A program made the translations under genes and the position numbers. DNA of 64,000 nucleotides from Psococerastis gibbosa (lineage: Eukaryota > Arthropoda > Insecta > Psocodea > Psocidae): assembly GCA_963971405.1 (NCBI GenBank), contig OZ020488.1, positions 31,639,089-31,703,088 on the forward strand, in the 5' to 3' direction. Below, one piece after another: positions 11,806 through 23,804 of this stretch. How positions within the stretch are numbered: position 1 is the stretch's first letter; every line of letters begins with the position of its first letter. Under the pieces are notes generated by a model, which was not told the origin of the DNA, did not search any database, and saw only the letters and a list, made by a program, of their open reading frames with translations.

Positions 11806-12115
11806 GTAGACCGTAGGAGTGCCGGAGTGCAGGAAACCTAGGACTAGTCCTAACTTGACTCGCATCTGTACTTGGTAATGTCATGCTTTCGCCTGTTTCA
11901 CTGCGTCAATGGTAAGCTTGTCTCAGCTTGTCCATTATCGCCTGTAGCTGGTGTAGGTTGACATCGAGAACGTATACCAGTTTGCCAATGGTCAAAAATG
12001 CATACGGAAAAAATTCAAATAATGTCCGAATTGTGTCCGAATGTCCGAATGTCCGTTGCTATTGGACAAGGGACCACTGTAAGTAGCCTGGGTCCATAAA
12101 AAGTCCTTAAAATAT
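11806..12115 (+). repeat. Dispersed repeat, inverted paralogue of 48265-48500
   Basis: Matches 48265-48500 in opposite orientation over several blocks: CTTGGTAATGTCATGCTTTCG, TGTCCATTATC, CAGTTTGCCAATGG and TGGGTCCATAAAAAGTCCTT. It lies directly after the hAT-like MITE and before a LINE C-terminal fragment on the minus strand, so it may be that LINE's 3' UTR. Confidence 0.6.
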
Positions 12116-12119
12116 AAAA

Positions 12120-12262
12120 AAGTACTAACCCAAAATGTTGTTAATACTATAAACATGAACTCCTAGTCTCGGGCAAACCAGAAGGTGACCGTCCTCTTGT
12201 TGTCAGCATTCGCAAGTCGGGTCCTCCGCCAGTCCCCAACTACACAGGTTCGCGGGGCATCT
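12120..12262 (-). mobile_element. Non-LTR retrotransposon C-terminal zinc-knuckle fragment
   Basis: Minus-strand translation gives ANLCSWGLAEDPTCEC, a stop codon in place of the expected Gly, then QQEDGHLLVCPRLG. The Cys-Cys-His-Cys spacing and the ANL..WG context match the knuckle at the end of many LINE ORF2 proteins. The same motif is seen at 31600-32100. This is a short dead remnant. Confidence 0.6.
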
Positions 12263-13194
12263 TATAATTCTCGTTCTTATATAATACGTACATTACTATA
12301 TAAATTGTTTGCAGCCTATAGTGTGAGTATACTGGACTGCTGCATATGCCGCGAGATATATGAAAAAAGGTTTTACAAGGCCTACTAAGAATGGATGAAG
12401 ACGTAATGATCAGTGGATCAACCGTATTATCTTCCGTCTCAACATAGCAAGCAGACTAATATAAGGTCTAAGACAGTGAGACAAAGGAACGGAAAAACGC
12501 CATGATGGAGGTGGCGATAGATAAAGATGACGTCGAAGTAGATGCATTTCTGGTGTACATTTACAACGAATTACTGGGATAGCCAAGATTTATTCGAGAC
12601 AGCAGAATCATGGTGCGAAGGGATCATTAATACAGAAAGAGACTGAGAGAACCAGTAGCTTGGAACAAATGGCAGAAAAGGTGTGGAGCAAACCACTTGG
12701 ATTCCAACCCAAGATTAACAGTCCAGATACTCTCTTTCACCTCGAGTTATACACCAGCCTGTTAACGACAATGTAATTAATTGTATATGCCTGTAAACCT
12801 GGTTTTCAGTAGCTGACATACCACATATCATGGCTCATTGAGCTCTGCTATCCAATCAATGGGTTTCAATCAATGTGATGTACGGAGTTACCCCGACTGC
12901 AAATGCCAACGGGTTTGATGTTGAGCGGTTGCTGAGATGTACAGTACATTAATTAATTTCCTACTTTATATTGTTTGAGTTGGGTTTCGCTAAAATACTG
13001 TAATTGGGGGTGGATTCAAATTACAAGATGGCCTTCAAGTGTAAGCTATTTAGGTATGCAACTTGGCTGTTGCTGACACAGTGAACCAGTTTAATAAGTC
13101 GGTTATTCCTTCTGTTTGTGACTATACGCACAGAGAGACAACTAAAATTGTATACGAACATCTTTCTCTGCGCCATAAGTTAACATTATAGTCA
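12263..13194. other. Unannotated
   Basis: No gene or known repeat was seen. The interval is moderately AT-rich. Confidence 0.45.
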
Positions 13195-13437
13195 CCAAGA
13201 CGACGAATGAAGAACCAGTAGAATCCGGGCTGATGGGCCGTGGTCGAAATGAAAGTGAACTTCCAAACGTTTCGTCAACATCTGCGGTCAACATTTTCAG
13301 AGGCACTGCGTAGACTTCGAAGGTTGTACCTCGGTGGCTCCGTAGCGAGTGACGTTCACTTTCATTTCGACCACGGCCCAACAGCCCGGATTCTACTGGT
13401 TCTACATTCGACTCTGGCCGTGAAAGCCTTTGCAGTT
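13195..13437. mobile_element. Foldback, Penelope-like terminal unit
   Basis: Arms 13211-13260 and 13354-13403 are reverse complements with one mismatch in 50. The 93-bp loop contains TTCCAAACGTTTCGTC and ends CTCGGTGGCTCC. A single-armed relative lies at 44755-44910 and shares the loop blocks TTCCAAACGTTTCGTCA and CATCTGCGGTC. GGCCGTGAAAGCCTTTG at 13416-13432 recurs in reverse at 44755. Minus-strand loop motifs (CTGAARATG...GACGAAAC) recall the ends of Penelope-like retroelements; that assignment is inference. Confidence 0.7.
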
Positions 13438-13601
13438 ACACCAAGACAACGTTTAACATACATTATGTACCGTGAAATTTATACTCTTTATTTTATCAAT
13501 GGGATGGCAATCCAGCTTCTAAAAATATTATTATAGACGGAAACTGCAATATGCTTTTAGAAACTTCCACACTTCACAAAACCATTTCTCAACTCTAAGA
13601 C

Positions 13602-13775
13602 CGTACCCAAGGGGGGGGGGGGGTTAGTGGGGTCCAAACTTCGAACCCTCGCCAGATAGACTTGAAAAACAATAACCTCATGCATCGTAGTTAAAACTCA
13701 TCCGTTCTAACCAGTTCTAACACATACAACAAACCCCCCCCCCCCTAAAAAAATCCTGGGTAGGGCCTACGCCCT
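13602..13775. mobile_element. Probable hAT-like MITE with poly-G and poly-C ends
   Basis: A poly-G run just inside the left side and a poly-C run with AAAAAAATCCTGGGTAGGG on the right follow the architecture of the clear copies at 5404 and 23253. The terminal inverted repeat (GTACCCA versus TACCCAG) is weak and no convincing 8-bp duplication was found. Confidence 0.4.
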
Positions 13776-14547
13776 TACTCAAACCAATTATTACCATGAT
13801 GAAAAATGAATTGATGAGGAACCTAGCAGTTTGGATTTGGTCTTTGGATCCATTCCGTCGGATCATCAATCAGGAATCAATTCAGGATCGCGGTTGACGA
13901 ATTCGTAATTTTTTTAACGCAGTAATGGATGTCTCATCATTATGCATCAACAAACTTTTCATGGCAATAAATGTCTACTTAACCTAATCCTACCCAACCG
14001 GGCAACATTAAAAAAAGTAACTTAGGCTACTGTGTAGAATTTCTAAAGACCTAGATAATGTAGATAATAAAAAATGTAGCCTGTTATTGATTAATAAAAA
14101 TTGGATTTTAAAATTAGTAATAATCATTGAAAGATGGAGGCAGACGGTGGGGCGGTGCAGAGACCATCAATACCTGTCAGCCAGGGCGATCAATCACCCT
14201 CTGTGACAACGGGGGTGCCGATAAGGCACTTGCCTATTGTTTGTTTATCCATCAATACAACAACAAAGGCCGAATCCATTGTGCATTGTGGCACTGCCGT
14301 ACTGTTTCAATTCATGACCCGTCAAACTGTAAAGAGTTCTCTTCTTTGAAGTCCAACGGGCTTCATAATTTAAGCATAAGACGACTATCTACTTACTCCG
14401 TCTTCGGGACATTGGGAGCACCAGAGTCTCTAAACCAATCAAAAAGCACCGGCACACCCTGTATACAAGGGCATCGCCAATCTCTCGGGCTAGGAGGGGG
14501 CTGTTACCCTTTTTATTAATACTGAATGGCTATAGGTATTTATGAGG
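13776..14547. other. Unannotated
   Basis: The 130-codon ORF at 14127-14519 overlaps another ORF in a different frame and has no motif. No gene is supported. Confidence 0.4.
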
Positions 14548-14906
14548 ATGCTACGTAGAAAATTGGCATCCCAAAATGAAATACTTTTTTTTTTTTTATT
14601 AACTCAGTGAGTTATTAAAAATTTGGCTCATTTCAGTTGTAGAAGACTATTCGGTGCATCATATAATAGTGTATTTTAAATTTTCAGTGTTCCAGTTTTT
14701 AAAAAAAATCTATTTTGCCAGAAATTTTATTTTTATGATAGAACTAAGGTACCAAAAATTAAATATTTCATATTATATGATGCATGAAGTTGTCTTTTGC
14801 TACTTAAATGACCCAAATCTTTAATAACTTGCTTTGTAAATTAGATTTAAAAATATAAAGTCAATAAAAACAACGAATTTTGGGGTGCTAATTTTCTACG
14901 TAGCAT
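14548..14906. mobile_element. 359-bp element with 30-bp terminal inverted repeats
   Basis: Starts ATGCTACGTAGAAAATTGGC and ends with its reverse complement; 28 of 30 terminal bases pair (14548-14577 and 14877-14906). Pairing continues in subterminal blocks: AACTCAGTGAGTTATTAAAA on the left, TTTAATAACTTGCTTTG on the right. No clear target duplication was found. A sister copy at 18799-19120 shares GAACTAAGGTACCAAAA and has lost its right end. The superfamily is not assigned. Confidence 0.75.
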
Positions 14907-14973
14907 GTCCTCTTCATCAAGTCTGTTGGGGGTGAGTGGTGTTCACTACGGTGGTGGGATTCTCCTATTAAGT

Positions 14974-15497
14974 GCATTGGCGTAAATTCCTAAATTACTG
15001 GGGGGCTTTAGGACCCCAAGACTTTGATCCCCCAGAGAAAAAAATGATAAATAGGCCCAAATTAGTGAAGTTGTACAAATATTACACCCTAGAGAAAGGG
15101 GGACCCGGGGGTCTCCCCCGGAGAAAAATTGATGAATAGGCCCAAATTAGTGAGGTTTTAAGCATTTTGCAAGCAGTACAGTTGAGAGATTTTACAGACG
15201 AATAAACCTGCCACTGAGGGGGGCCCGGGGGTCTCCCCCGAAGAAAAATGTTGAAAAATAAGTCTGGAATATTGGGGTTATAAGTATTTTGAGTAATATA
15301 TTTCTGTGAAAGTACTTGGTCAATATGTTGATTTTTTTCATGATGTTTTTCATGTGAAATAAGCATACCAAGAATTAATTTTCCTTTCGTTATTGTGGAT
15401 ACTATGCCTTTCGCCTCCCCGGCCATAAAGTCTTTGTCACCAGAAATCCTGGGGGGGGGGGGGGGCTTAGCCCAGGACCCCCTATTTACGCCAACGC
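14974..15497. mobile_element. hAT-like MITE with internal repeated G-rich units
   Basis: Termini GCATTGGCGTAAAT (14974) and ATTTACGCCAACGC (ends 15497) pair at 13 of 14 bases. Internally, units headed by CCCGGGGGTCTCCCCCG and AGAAAAATTGATGAATAGG recur about three times. The same G-rich unit is found in the element at 40911-41195, so the two are related. A target duplication is not evident. Confidence 0.6.
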
Positions 15498-15504
15498 TTG
15501 CAAG

Positions 15505-15760
15505 CATTACAATTGATATTTAAGCAGTTTGAGTAATATATTGAATTTAGTATTTAGAAAGTACTTGGTCAATATGTTGATTTTTTTCATATAAAATAAG
15601 CATCCTACTTAGAATTAAATTCCCTTTCGTTACTGTGGATACTATTCCTTTAGCCTCCATAACGTCTTTGTCACCGGAAATCCTGGGGGCTACGGGTGGA
15701 CCTGGGGGTCTAAGCCCCCCAGGACCCCCCCCCAGGACCCCCCTATTTAGGCAAATGATT
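15505..15760. repeat. Partial duplicate of the right half of 14974-15497
   Basis: GTAATATATT, AAGTACTTGGTCAATATGTT, CCCTTTCGTTACTGTGGATA and GTCTTTGTCACCGGAAATCC repeat in the same order and spacing as in 15290-15470. The copy ends at a poly-C tract and CTATTTAGGCAAA. It is a direct duplication or second insertion next to the first. Confidence 0.75.
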
Positions 15761-16471
15761 AAATGGTCACGTGGACAATCAGAAGAATCTTACTTCTGTA
15801 GTGAGCACCACCCACCATAAGTCTTCTACTGAACGATAGTTAAGAAAATGTAGTCAAATCCCGAATAGCCCGGCTCCACAATAGTTTGAAGTTGACGGTA
15901 AAGAAAACATTCACTGGGTTCATGTATCGTTTAGGCCCAAGTACCTGCTAAGAATTATTGATGACACATGATTGAAGTTCACTTGGGATGTTGCATGACT
16001 GCAGGGCGTGTCCAAAGTCCTAAATTTACATCTCGTCGAAGGCCATTTTGTAAATAAGTGACTGCCACCGCTGATTTCGTAGAGATAGCCTACAGTTAAG
16101 AGCAGTCACGCCGGGAGAAGGCTGGTCCAGGTAACATTTTGCTCGCGAGCAAGTAAAGACATAATTGGCCACCTAATCATATATCGCCGTCAATGATCGG
16201 TAATTATAAACGGCTTGTCCGTCACTCAAATGACTGCCCATATATTTATGTAAATAGCGGCCTCTGCAAGGCACTATGATTATCGGGGCACTTTCGAAAA
16301 TTTGGTCGTAGGTACCCATATTATGCTTATTGCGAATTGCGGCTCACTATGATTATAATGGTCGATGAATGATAGGTAATTATGTTGATAGTAAAAATAT
16401 GGGTAAAGTGTATGTGGATTTTTAGTCTATGGTAATGCCTCATAAGATAGAAATTTATCACACTTGAATAT
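15761..16471. other. Unannotated
   Basis: No gene or repeat was recognised. Confidence 0.45.
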
Positions 16472-16633
16472 GGCGGGTATTCCACATACGTCAATCGTCA
16501 ATGAAAAATTGAAAAATGACGTAACAATGACGTAAATTGGCGTGGTAGCAGAATTTTTAGTATGTCTTTAATGTCTGCTAAAACGTCATTTTTAAATTTT
16601 TCATTGACGATTGACGTATGTGGAATACCCGCC
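16472..16633. mobile_element. Palindromic MITE, GGCG/CGCC family, 162 bp
   Basis: Starts GGCGGGTATTCCACATACGT and ends with the reverse complement; arms pair over about 45 bp. The centre carries GGCGTGGTAGCAGA...TGTCTGCT, a second small hairpin shared with the copies at 25872, 30438, 37251 and 45977. Flanks TAT/TTT do not give a clean 3-bp duplication, unlike the relatives. Confidence 0.8.
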
Positions 16634-16639
16634 TTTGGG

Positions 16640-16778
16640 CAAGGCCGGCGGGTGGTCCAAGGGGTCCGGACCCCCTCCGAAATAAATGGCCTTTACACTG
16701 GATAGAATGGACTTTCATTAATAAATTATGTAAAAAAGTTTGGACCCCCCTCCAAACAAAAACTTTGGCACGGCCTTG
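16640..16778. mobile_element. Short hAT-like MITE next to palindromic MITE
   Basis: Begins CAAGGCCGGCGGGTGG and ends CACGGCCTTG; CAAGGCCG is the terminal repeat. Interior GGGTCCGGACCCCC and a poly-C-flanked right end resemble 23253 and 47957. No 8-bp duplication is visible, and only a few bases separate it from the previous element. Confidence 0.5.
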
Positions 16779-18798
16779 ACTATATGGACAAGGACCGTTC
16801 GGGGACCCAAAATGAGGGAGTTGGGGTGAAATGGAAAACAAAACAAAGTTGCTTTATCTGACTACTTTAGCACTTTAATGTTCTGTATGTGATTCAACTA
16901 ATGTTTGTAATAAAAAAAAATAGGTGACACAAATGGGAATTAAGTTTCTGTCACGTATTATTTCGAGGAGGATTTTCTAAATAAAAATTGTTGTCGCGGA
17001 AACATTTTTATGACAGCTATAGTGACGAATGGGCAAAATTATGGGGTACATTGGGGTACTTAAAACAGGTACAGGGTGGAACAGGCACAAGCTGGTACTT
17101 AGACCCTTTTTTCAATCAATTGACGGTGTAAAGACGTAAAGTATAGAATAACGTGTGTTTAAATGTACTTAATTGAAAATTCCGCTTTTTGTTGTCTTTT
17201 ATTACCATTAGCTCATCACAGAATTAATAAAATTATTTCTTTGAATTTAATTTCTACTCGCAGAAGAAATCTTTTGTTTGAATCATTGTACAATGTATTG
17301 TTGCATGCTGTTTTTATGCAATTAAATAATTTTCTATTTATATTTATATTTCTAATTACAGGGCTAACTAATCCAGTATTAATAGCGTTAATAGTTAATA
17401 ATTAATATACTGTAGAGTAATTATTTATTTATGACTACACGTTGAAGGAAACCGGTATCTTATTGCAATCATATTGACACTATACCTACAGGTGCACTGT
17501 CCACACACACACCATACCTAGGCTACAATAATTTGTGTTTATGCACGCATCCGTTTATCAAACTCGTTGTGTAGAAAGTGTCGTCGGGTAAATTACAGGT
17601 AATGAACGAGTCAACAAATTAATTACAATTATAGTTTCCGCAATTATTCCCAGGGGAACATGTCAGCTTCACACACATTTCCCCTTATAGTTTGCATACA
17701 AATCGACCAATTATGCACAACCTAGGTGTCTAGCCTAGCCAGTTAGAGGTTCTGTCAGAGGCCAGCAGAGGGTCAGAGTAACTATCAACCGCTGGAACAA
17801 ATTGCACAAATGCACAATCACTAGACACTAGGCTAAAATTATATCAGTAATAGGTACTAAACGATTTATTATTGTTATTATTATTATTATTATTTTACTT
17901 CCCTTTAGGACGTACCGTACAACCGTACCGTACAATGCTTATTTTGTAGACTTCAACTTTCAAGGCCTAATTAGACGCACACATTTGGGTTGTACAGAAA
18001 ATCTGTGGGCCTCGGGCCAATAAGAAATTTGGGCTTCTCACACTCTCAATCATATACACGATTCTCTCCAATTAATATTTACAGTGAAATTCGAGTTTGA
18101 ACGAAAAACGAGTGGCATTTGTGTCCCGTTGGAGGGGGGGGGGGGGTGACTCCGATTGGGTCTTCGGACTTCGGCCACCACCACTTTTGGTGCCATCCAT
18201 GACTACTACTGCTTACATAATATCTTTTACAATATAATTATCTTGCATAATGTGGCATTGCCATGTCACTGCAGCTATTTGTGGTAGGAAAAAAAGGAGA
18301 AACTAAAAAAAAAAACTTTAGCAATCTTTCTCGTGGCTTCATCTATTTTAGGCGTTTCTGCTTTTTGTACGCTGCGACTTGGCGGCCATCTTTGCCATCG
18401 CGTGAGTCCGGCTGGTTAGCAGGCTGCGTCTGTTGACGCGGCAGGTGGTGGTTAACACCTCCTTCGACACCTTCGTTGGTTCGTCGTGGGAACGTTTTCG
18501 ACAGGCCCGCTGTCTGCACGTACGCACACCAAGTACTCCAAGGTGTCAGACTCGACACATGTTGTTAACTAACGAGGTAATCCCTACAACACTAGAGGTT
18601 AAAAGGTGATGTTTTCTCTAGAAAATGGTTAGTTCTCTCAACCTTCACTCTCCTATAGGCGGAAGATAGGGCTTGAAGTCTTGAATTTGGAAATTTCGGT
18701 GATGCCACGTGTGGGCTAATTTTTGTAGCAAGCAAGCTGATGAAATTACAGGACATATTTGTTTTCAATGATATTTTTGACAGACTTAAGAGGAACAT
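16779..18798. other. Unannotated 2 kb with (TTA)n at 17866-17896
   Basis: AT-rich. It holds a TTA microsatellite, a poly-G run near 18135, and a modestly GC-richer minus-strand ORF (18343-18558) that ends in a Lys/Arg-rich tail and has no recognised domain. No gene is supported. Confidence 0.4.
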
Positions 18799-19120
18799 AT
18801 GCTACGTAGAAAATTGGCACCCCAAAATTAAATACTTTTCATTTTTTAATTCATTAACTCAGCAAGTTATTAAAAATTTGGCTCCCTTAAGTTGACTACC
18901 TACTTCGTGAATCAATTTCTTTTCAGTTTTGTAGTTTTTCCAAAATTCTAGATTACGTGAAATTTTAGTCCCCACTGGTTTTTATGAACGAACTAAGGTA
19001 CCAAAATTTTAATATTTCCTATTAATTAATGTATAGGCTACTATCTTCTAAAACTTACATGAGTCAAATCTTTAATAACTTGCTTTGTTAATTAATTAAA
19101 ATAATAAAAAGTCAATAAGA
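18799..19120. mobile_element. Degraded sister of the 14548-14906 element
   Basis: Keeps the left terminus ATGCTACGTAGAAAATTGGC, the ACTCAGCAAGTTATTAAAA block, GAACTAAGGTACCAAAA and TCTTTAATAACTTGCTTTG in the same order, but the right terminal repeat is missing after about 19120. Confidence 0.75.
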
Positions 19121-19404
19121 TCAATTAGACTACTGTAACTACAATGGGCACAATAAAATAATGTAGGCCATCTTCAATGAAAGAAGAGGAGCTGTATGGT
19201 TACGAGGACATGGATCTTTCAAAATAGGTACTTCAAGGTCTGGGTTTTTTATTATTATTAAAGTTTTAGTTTATTGTAGTTGTAGATGCATTATATCAAA
19301 ATTAAGTACCGGTAGATGTAGATAATGCATTGTTCCATCCTATGATGCTAAGCAAAATGGGTTTAAAAGTTTTAATCATAATAATAATTTATTTTATTTC
19401 ATTA

Positions 19405-19437
19405 CGTAAAACTATACAAAGTTATTATTAACAATGA
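19405..19437 (+). repeat. Relic of the 24540-24762 foldback arm
   Basis: CGTAAAACTATACAAAGTTA and AACAATG match the right arm end of the foldback at 24701-24757 with few differences. This suggests a third, mostly lost copy. Confidence 0.5.
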
Positions 19438-20839
19438 GTTAATAATTACGCTTCACATAATTTCATAAAATATCTACAGATTCCATAGGTTCGGTGCCTA
19501 TACCCAAATAATGCAAGGTGTCTTAACAAAAATAAACATCTAGGCAGATACCTGTATGAGATAATCAAACTGCCGCATGCTCAAACAATCTAGCTAGAAA
19601 GTAACAATCTATTTTTGCTGTTGGAAAATGGAAAAATTCTACCATCCGCATCTGTATAATTACCGATCGTGACACCAAATTTGCAGCAGCGAAATGTGCT
19701 GATGAATGCGAGTCCTTGAGTTGAATCGTACCCTCATAATAGACTGTGAGCTGTCAATTCAAGCATTATGTGCTTAATAATGGGAGCCCTTTGGTGTTAT
19801 ATCGCGTTACAAACAAAGGCAACAATCAATCCATCAATTCAGTACGTGTGGGCCAGCAATGCTATCGAGTTGCTGTTTACATCAGCTAAGACTATTATTA
19901 CAGACCTACATTGACAGCGTTCTACACAATGTCAGCTATCAACGACTTCAATGTTGTTTTCCTGCCAAAGCACGAATATTAATCAGGGGACTGATTCGAA
20001 AAATTTGTAAAACTGTTTAATTGCATCCAGGTTAAGCCTTAAGAAAAAATCGGACATCCCTAGAGTCTATTTCTGGAAAAAAATCCAATTTCACAGGAAA
20101 TTATCGATCGCAGATCAATAAATGAGATGTCGCGAATTAGAAGAAATGTTCCTAAATATTTTGATAATTAGTATATTTCCTCCCGGGAGAGAGCCCCCGG
20201 AACTACCATTGCGTTCTGCCTCCCTCCAAATAAAATCCTAGTGTATGGGGAGGGGTGGGGAGCAAATTGTTTCATGGCCCACCGAGACCGTCTGACTCGC
20301 TCAAAGCCTCAGCTTACCTTGATAAGTGACTAACATTGATCGTTTGCTGTGAAAAATGATGTACCGACTAATGCATGTTTTGCGTATACAAGGGTGACAT
20401 ACACGGGTAGACATGCAATGTCACGGCTCACCCCCTGTTCTTAATCTCACGGCTGCACCCCTCTAGCCCCCGGCCCTGTAGGGAACTCAATCCGAAAATG
20501 ACGCACAACTCAGTTATAAGAGATTAATGTAGCCTTAGGCCCTAGGCGCGAGGGACAATGTTTACACTGCTGACAGTGGCGAGGATGGGACTTGCATTCA
20601 CAAAATGTTTATTTTTGAAATCGAGGGCTGGTTTCGGTTTGCAGTGGTTCCAATTCTTCGTCCATATTGAGCCCCATTCATGGACTATTGTTGGAGGGTA
20701 GCCACCGCTGAATACATCAGAACAGAGCCTGTTCCAAACTGCAGCAAACTAGGTAGTGTGCACAGAGTTAGCAGGGGAACTTGGTGGGACATCATGATAA
20801 CGCGTTGAGACTATCAGTCAGTCTAAGTGCGTGTCGAGT
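19438..20839. other. Unannotated
   Basis: No gene or clear repeat. Positions 20180-20240 (CCCGGGAGAGAGCCCCCGG, CCTCCCTCCAAATAAAATCC) look like the end of a G-rich hAT-like MITE with no detectable partner end. Confidence 0.4.
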
Positions 20840-21060
20840 ACTACTTACTTTACTTTATCCAATGCCAGCTCTTGGCATCTCTGCCATACGCCGACGAGCC
20901 TCCCAGTAAAGACGCAAGGGGTTTTCGTGTTGCTCAAGGCTCCGGCATTCCAGAATAAAATGCGGAGACTGTCGTCGAGGCCTTTAGGAAGGCCATTGTT
21001 ATTCTTCCGTCTTTGCATGTGGCTCGTTATCGCAAAGAACTGTTGATCCTTTAGCTAAAT
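20840..21060 (-). mobile_element. Non-LTR ORF2 start fragment (endonuclease N-terminus)
   Basis: Minus-strand translation across 21022-20915 reads NNNGLPKGLDDSLRILFWNA then GALSNTK. LRILFWNAGALS is the signature first strand of apurinic-type endonucleases at the start of many Jockey-like ORF2 proteins (WNA.GL). The frame then loses family resemblance, so only the beginning survives. This is the only 5' ORF2 fragment in the window; the others are C-terminal. Confidence 0.5.
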
Positions 21061-23252
21061 GCAGGGGGCACCGCGTGCAGGCGATCAACATCAACCCCCA
21101 AAAAGAAGAAAGTGTCGAGTACTGGTCACCTCCTACTTAATCGTTTACCTGTCAGTCAACTCCTCGAGGTGAAGGAGTCTGTCTTTACGGTGGCTCACGT
21201 AAAAGACTCTCTCGCCCCGGCAGGCGGACAGGGTTGCTTAAAAATAGCTGAAATGCTGAAAGCAAGCACTGGTAAACAAACAGCTTAAAGTGAATGGTGT
21301 TGAGAATAAAAGCGACTGAATTTGAATTAATGTGCGGCGTCCTACCGCAAGCAAGCACCTCACATGTAACAATATCGTTTGTTATTCACACTACTTCAGA
21401 GTGAAACTGAGTTTAACTTAGCTTTATGCTAGATAGATAGATAGACTTCTGAAGGAAATGAAGAGAAATTATTACTCAATTAAGGGAAATGCGATATTTT
21501 TCAGGCCACCGCCCCCCCCCCCCCCCGAAAACGTTTTCTGAAACCGTCCCTGGTCGGAGTGGCATGTTGACGCGGGTCTTCTTTATTGAAATAGGCTACA
21601 CGAGTTTAAAATGCTTATAAATCTAAAACCGTTATTTGCAATTTTTTCCCAGGGGAGCCCAGAGTCCTAGACTCCCTTGTTTCAAAAACTTTGAATTTGT
21701 TATGATCCCATCTGTGCAGCTTGAGCATTATCTGACGAAAATACTGAATCTGCCCCTATTTCCAGGTCTAATCACACCTTTCAGCACTTTTAGAATCCTG
21801 TCTCAGACTCTGTTATTTATGATCTCAAAATAGCAACAAAAAAAAATATGTACAGGATCGCGGTGGCGCAGCCCTTGAGCCTTGGTCTACTTTCCCAGAC
21901 ACTTATAACCGGTACTTTGGTGTCTCACTCCACAAAAGAAGATATAAAAAGGGATATAAAAATGTGCCGACCAATGCGGTACCTGTCAAAATAGGGGTTG
22001 TGCGTCAAGTTAAGAAAGCGGTGTCGTAAATATCTGGTGAGACAAGAAAAGGACCTTGGTACCTAGTTACACAACCCATATATCATTCTAGTACCTTTGA
22101 GAACTCCGATTTTGGGGGTAATCCTAATACATAACAAAGGTTTCCTACAGGGCTCTAAGGTGGTCCAGTTTATTTATTGCTTGTTTTTCGTTGGAACTAA
22201 ACACCGCGTTTCCCTTTTGACACAAGCCCGCATTTTTTGTGGCATTGCAACATTTGAATAATTTCAAGGGCATCGCCAGGGCTCAGGATAGGGTGGGGGG
22301 TGGGGAGGCTATACACAGTAAAGTTATAAGCCGTATGTGGCTCATTTCAATGAGAAGTTACAGATCTCCAGTACCTTGTTTTTTCTTCAAATTTTCTCCT
22401 TTTTCCCCCTTTCTGTGCGGATATGCAACATTAAAATGCGGAATGAGTGTGAGTGTACAATTGAGTGACTATTTATAAACTGAAAAGTTTAATAAACTAT
22501 TACCGCACAGAGAAACAGTAAATATTTTGTCTGTGCTATTACTTATTATTATTAGAAGAAGCTCACCACATGCACCTAATGAGTGGACATTCAAAAAATT
22601 TTCTGTGGTCCTAATTCGTGTGAGGGTACTTTCGAGAACAGCCGGTGGGGCCATTAAGCTCCCCTCCCTTCCATGTAGTGTTACTTTTTCAATTATTTTC
22701 ATTGTAATTTTGGGCCACCAACCGTCACTAATGACCACAGTACAGTAGAAGAGTCACTCCTTATGACGCGGCTAACGCTTCTGTCGAACTGGCTCAAATG
22801 CTGTTACTGTTTCCTTTTACAAGACTTCCCTGGATTAAGTAGTATATTCGTAGACTATTTAATAAACTTCAGATGGATGGATGAATGGATACATTGATAT
22901 GTACATAACATGCCATAAAGTAAGGCTAACTAGTGGCAAAATTAATTTAATAGAAATGCCGATACTGTGCAGCACATATATTACGAGATATCTCTACATA
23001 AGTTATGGGGCAGGCTGTGGGTATACAGGATCAGAAAATTGGGCATAGTGAAGAATATCTGGTAATACGTACACAAAGTAAACTATAATAATATGCGGGG
23101 CCATCTATAGAATTCACCCTAAGGGTTAATTAATGGGTTAGTTGTAAGAGTGGGCCAAAAGGCACAAAATTAGGTGACATGGAAAATAAAGACAATTTTC
23201 TTTCTTTCTAAGGGTAGATTCAAAAGCCTTTACTATACATACTTCGCAATAT
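21061..23252. other. Unannotated 2.2 kb
   Basis: Contains (TAGA)n at 21430-21446, poly-C at 21511-21526 and several short ORFs without motifs. No gene is supported. GTTGCTTAAAAATAGCTGAAAT near 21233 lies in a 45-codon open frame that I do not recognise. Confidence 0.4.
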
Positions 23253-23427
23253 CAAGGGCGGATGTTAGGGGGGGGGGTCAGGGGGTCTGGACCCCAATTC
23301 AATGAGCTTACACTAGATAATATGGGTTTACAGTGGGAATTATAAATAATGATGTTTTTTAATGTTATAATCCACTGAATCTGTCCGCTGACCCCCCCCC
23401 CCTAAATTGTAGCAAAATCCGCCCTTG
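23253..23427. mobile_element. hAT-like MITE, 175 bp
   Basis: Starts CAAGGGCGGATGTTAG and ends AAAATCCGCCCTTG; the terminal repeat CAAGGGCGGAT is exact for 11 bp. Poly-G and poly-C tracts lie just inside the ends. No clear 8-bp duplication (CGCAATAT versus TAAAGTAT), so older than the 5404 copy. Confidence 0.7.
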
Positions 23428-23553
23428 TAAAGTATATGCTTATTACAGATGGAATATTATCTACTATTCATCATATTATCAGGACTCAGGATATGTTGTA
23501 GAGTACTAAAAGTAGTAATATTGGCTTTGATTTTCAACCGAAATAATGAAGAA

Positions 23554-23745
23554 AATAACCAAAATTAGAGGATATGGAAAAAAGCTGGGCTTGGTGGGAT
23601 TCGAACCTACGATCTACGCCTAACCGGGCTTGTGGTCCAGCTGGTAAGACGACGCCCCGGTTAGGTGTAGAGTATATCGTGGGTTCGAATTTCGCCAAGT
23701 CTAGTTTTTTCCATATCCTTCTAATTTCGGTTATAACGAGCAGGT
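23554..23745. repeat. Head-to-head inverted dimer of tRNA-derived SINE
   Basis: A minus-oriented SINE (23554-23627: GGGATTCGAACCTACGATC is the reversed B box) is followed about 25 bp later by a plus-oriented SINE (to about 23738: GCTGGTAAGACGACGCC A box, GTGGGTTCGAATTTCGCC B box, body TTTCCATATCCTTCTAATTT). The two arms pair through the tRNA heads and bodies, so the locus can fold into a long hairpin. Confidence 0.8.
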
Positions 23746-23804
23746 TACCTCTTCAACCGTCAGTGTTATATATATATATCGCAATAGATAGTAATAAGTA
23801 AGTA

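Noticed and set aside
11459..11884. Pro-rich 141-codon ORF on the minus strand
   Set aside because: Runs through the poly-G tracts and tandem units of a hAT-like MITE.
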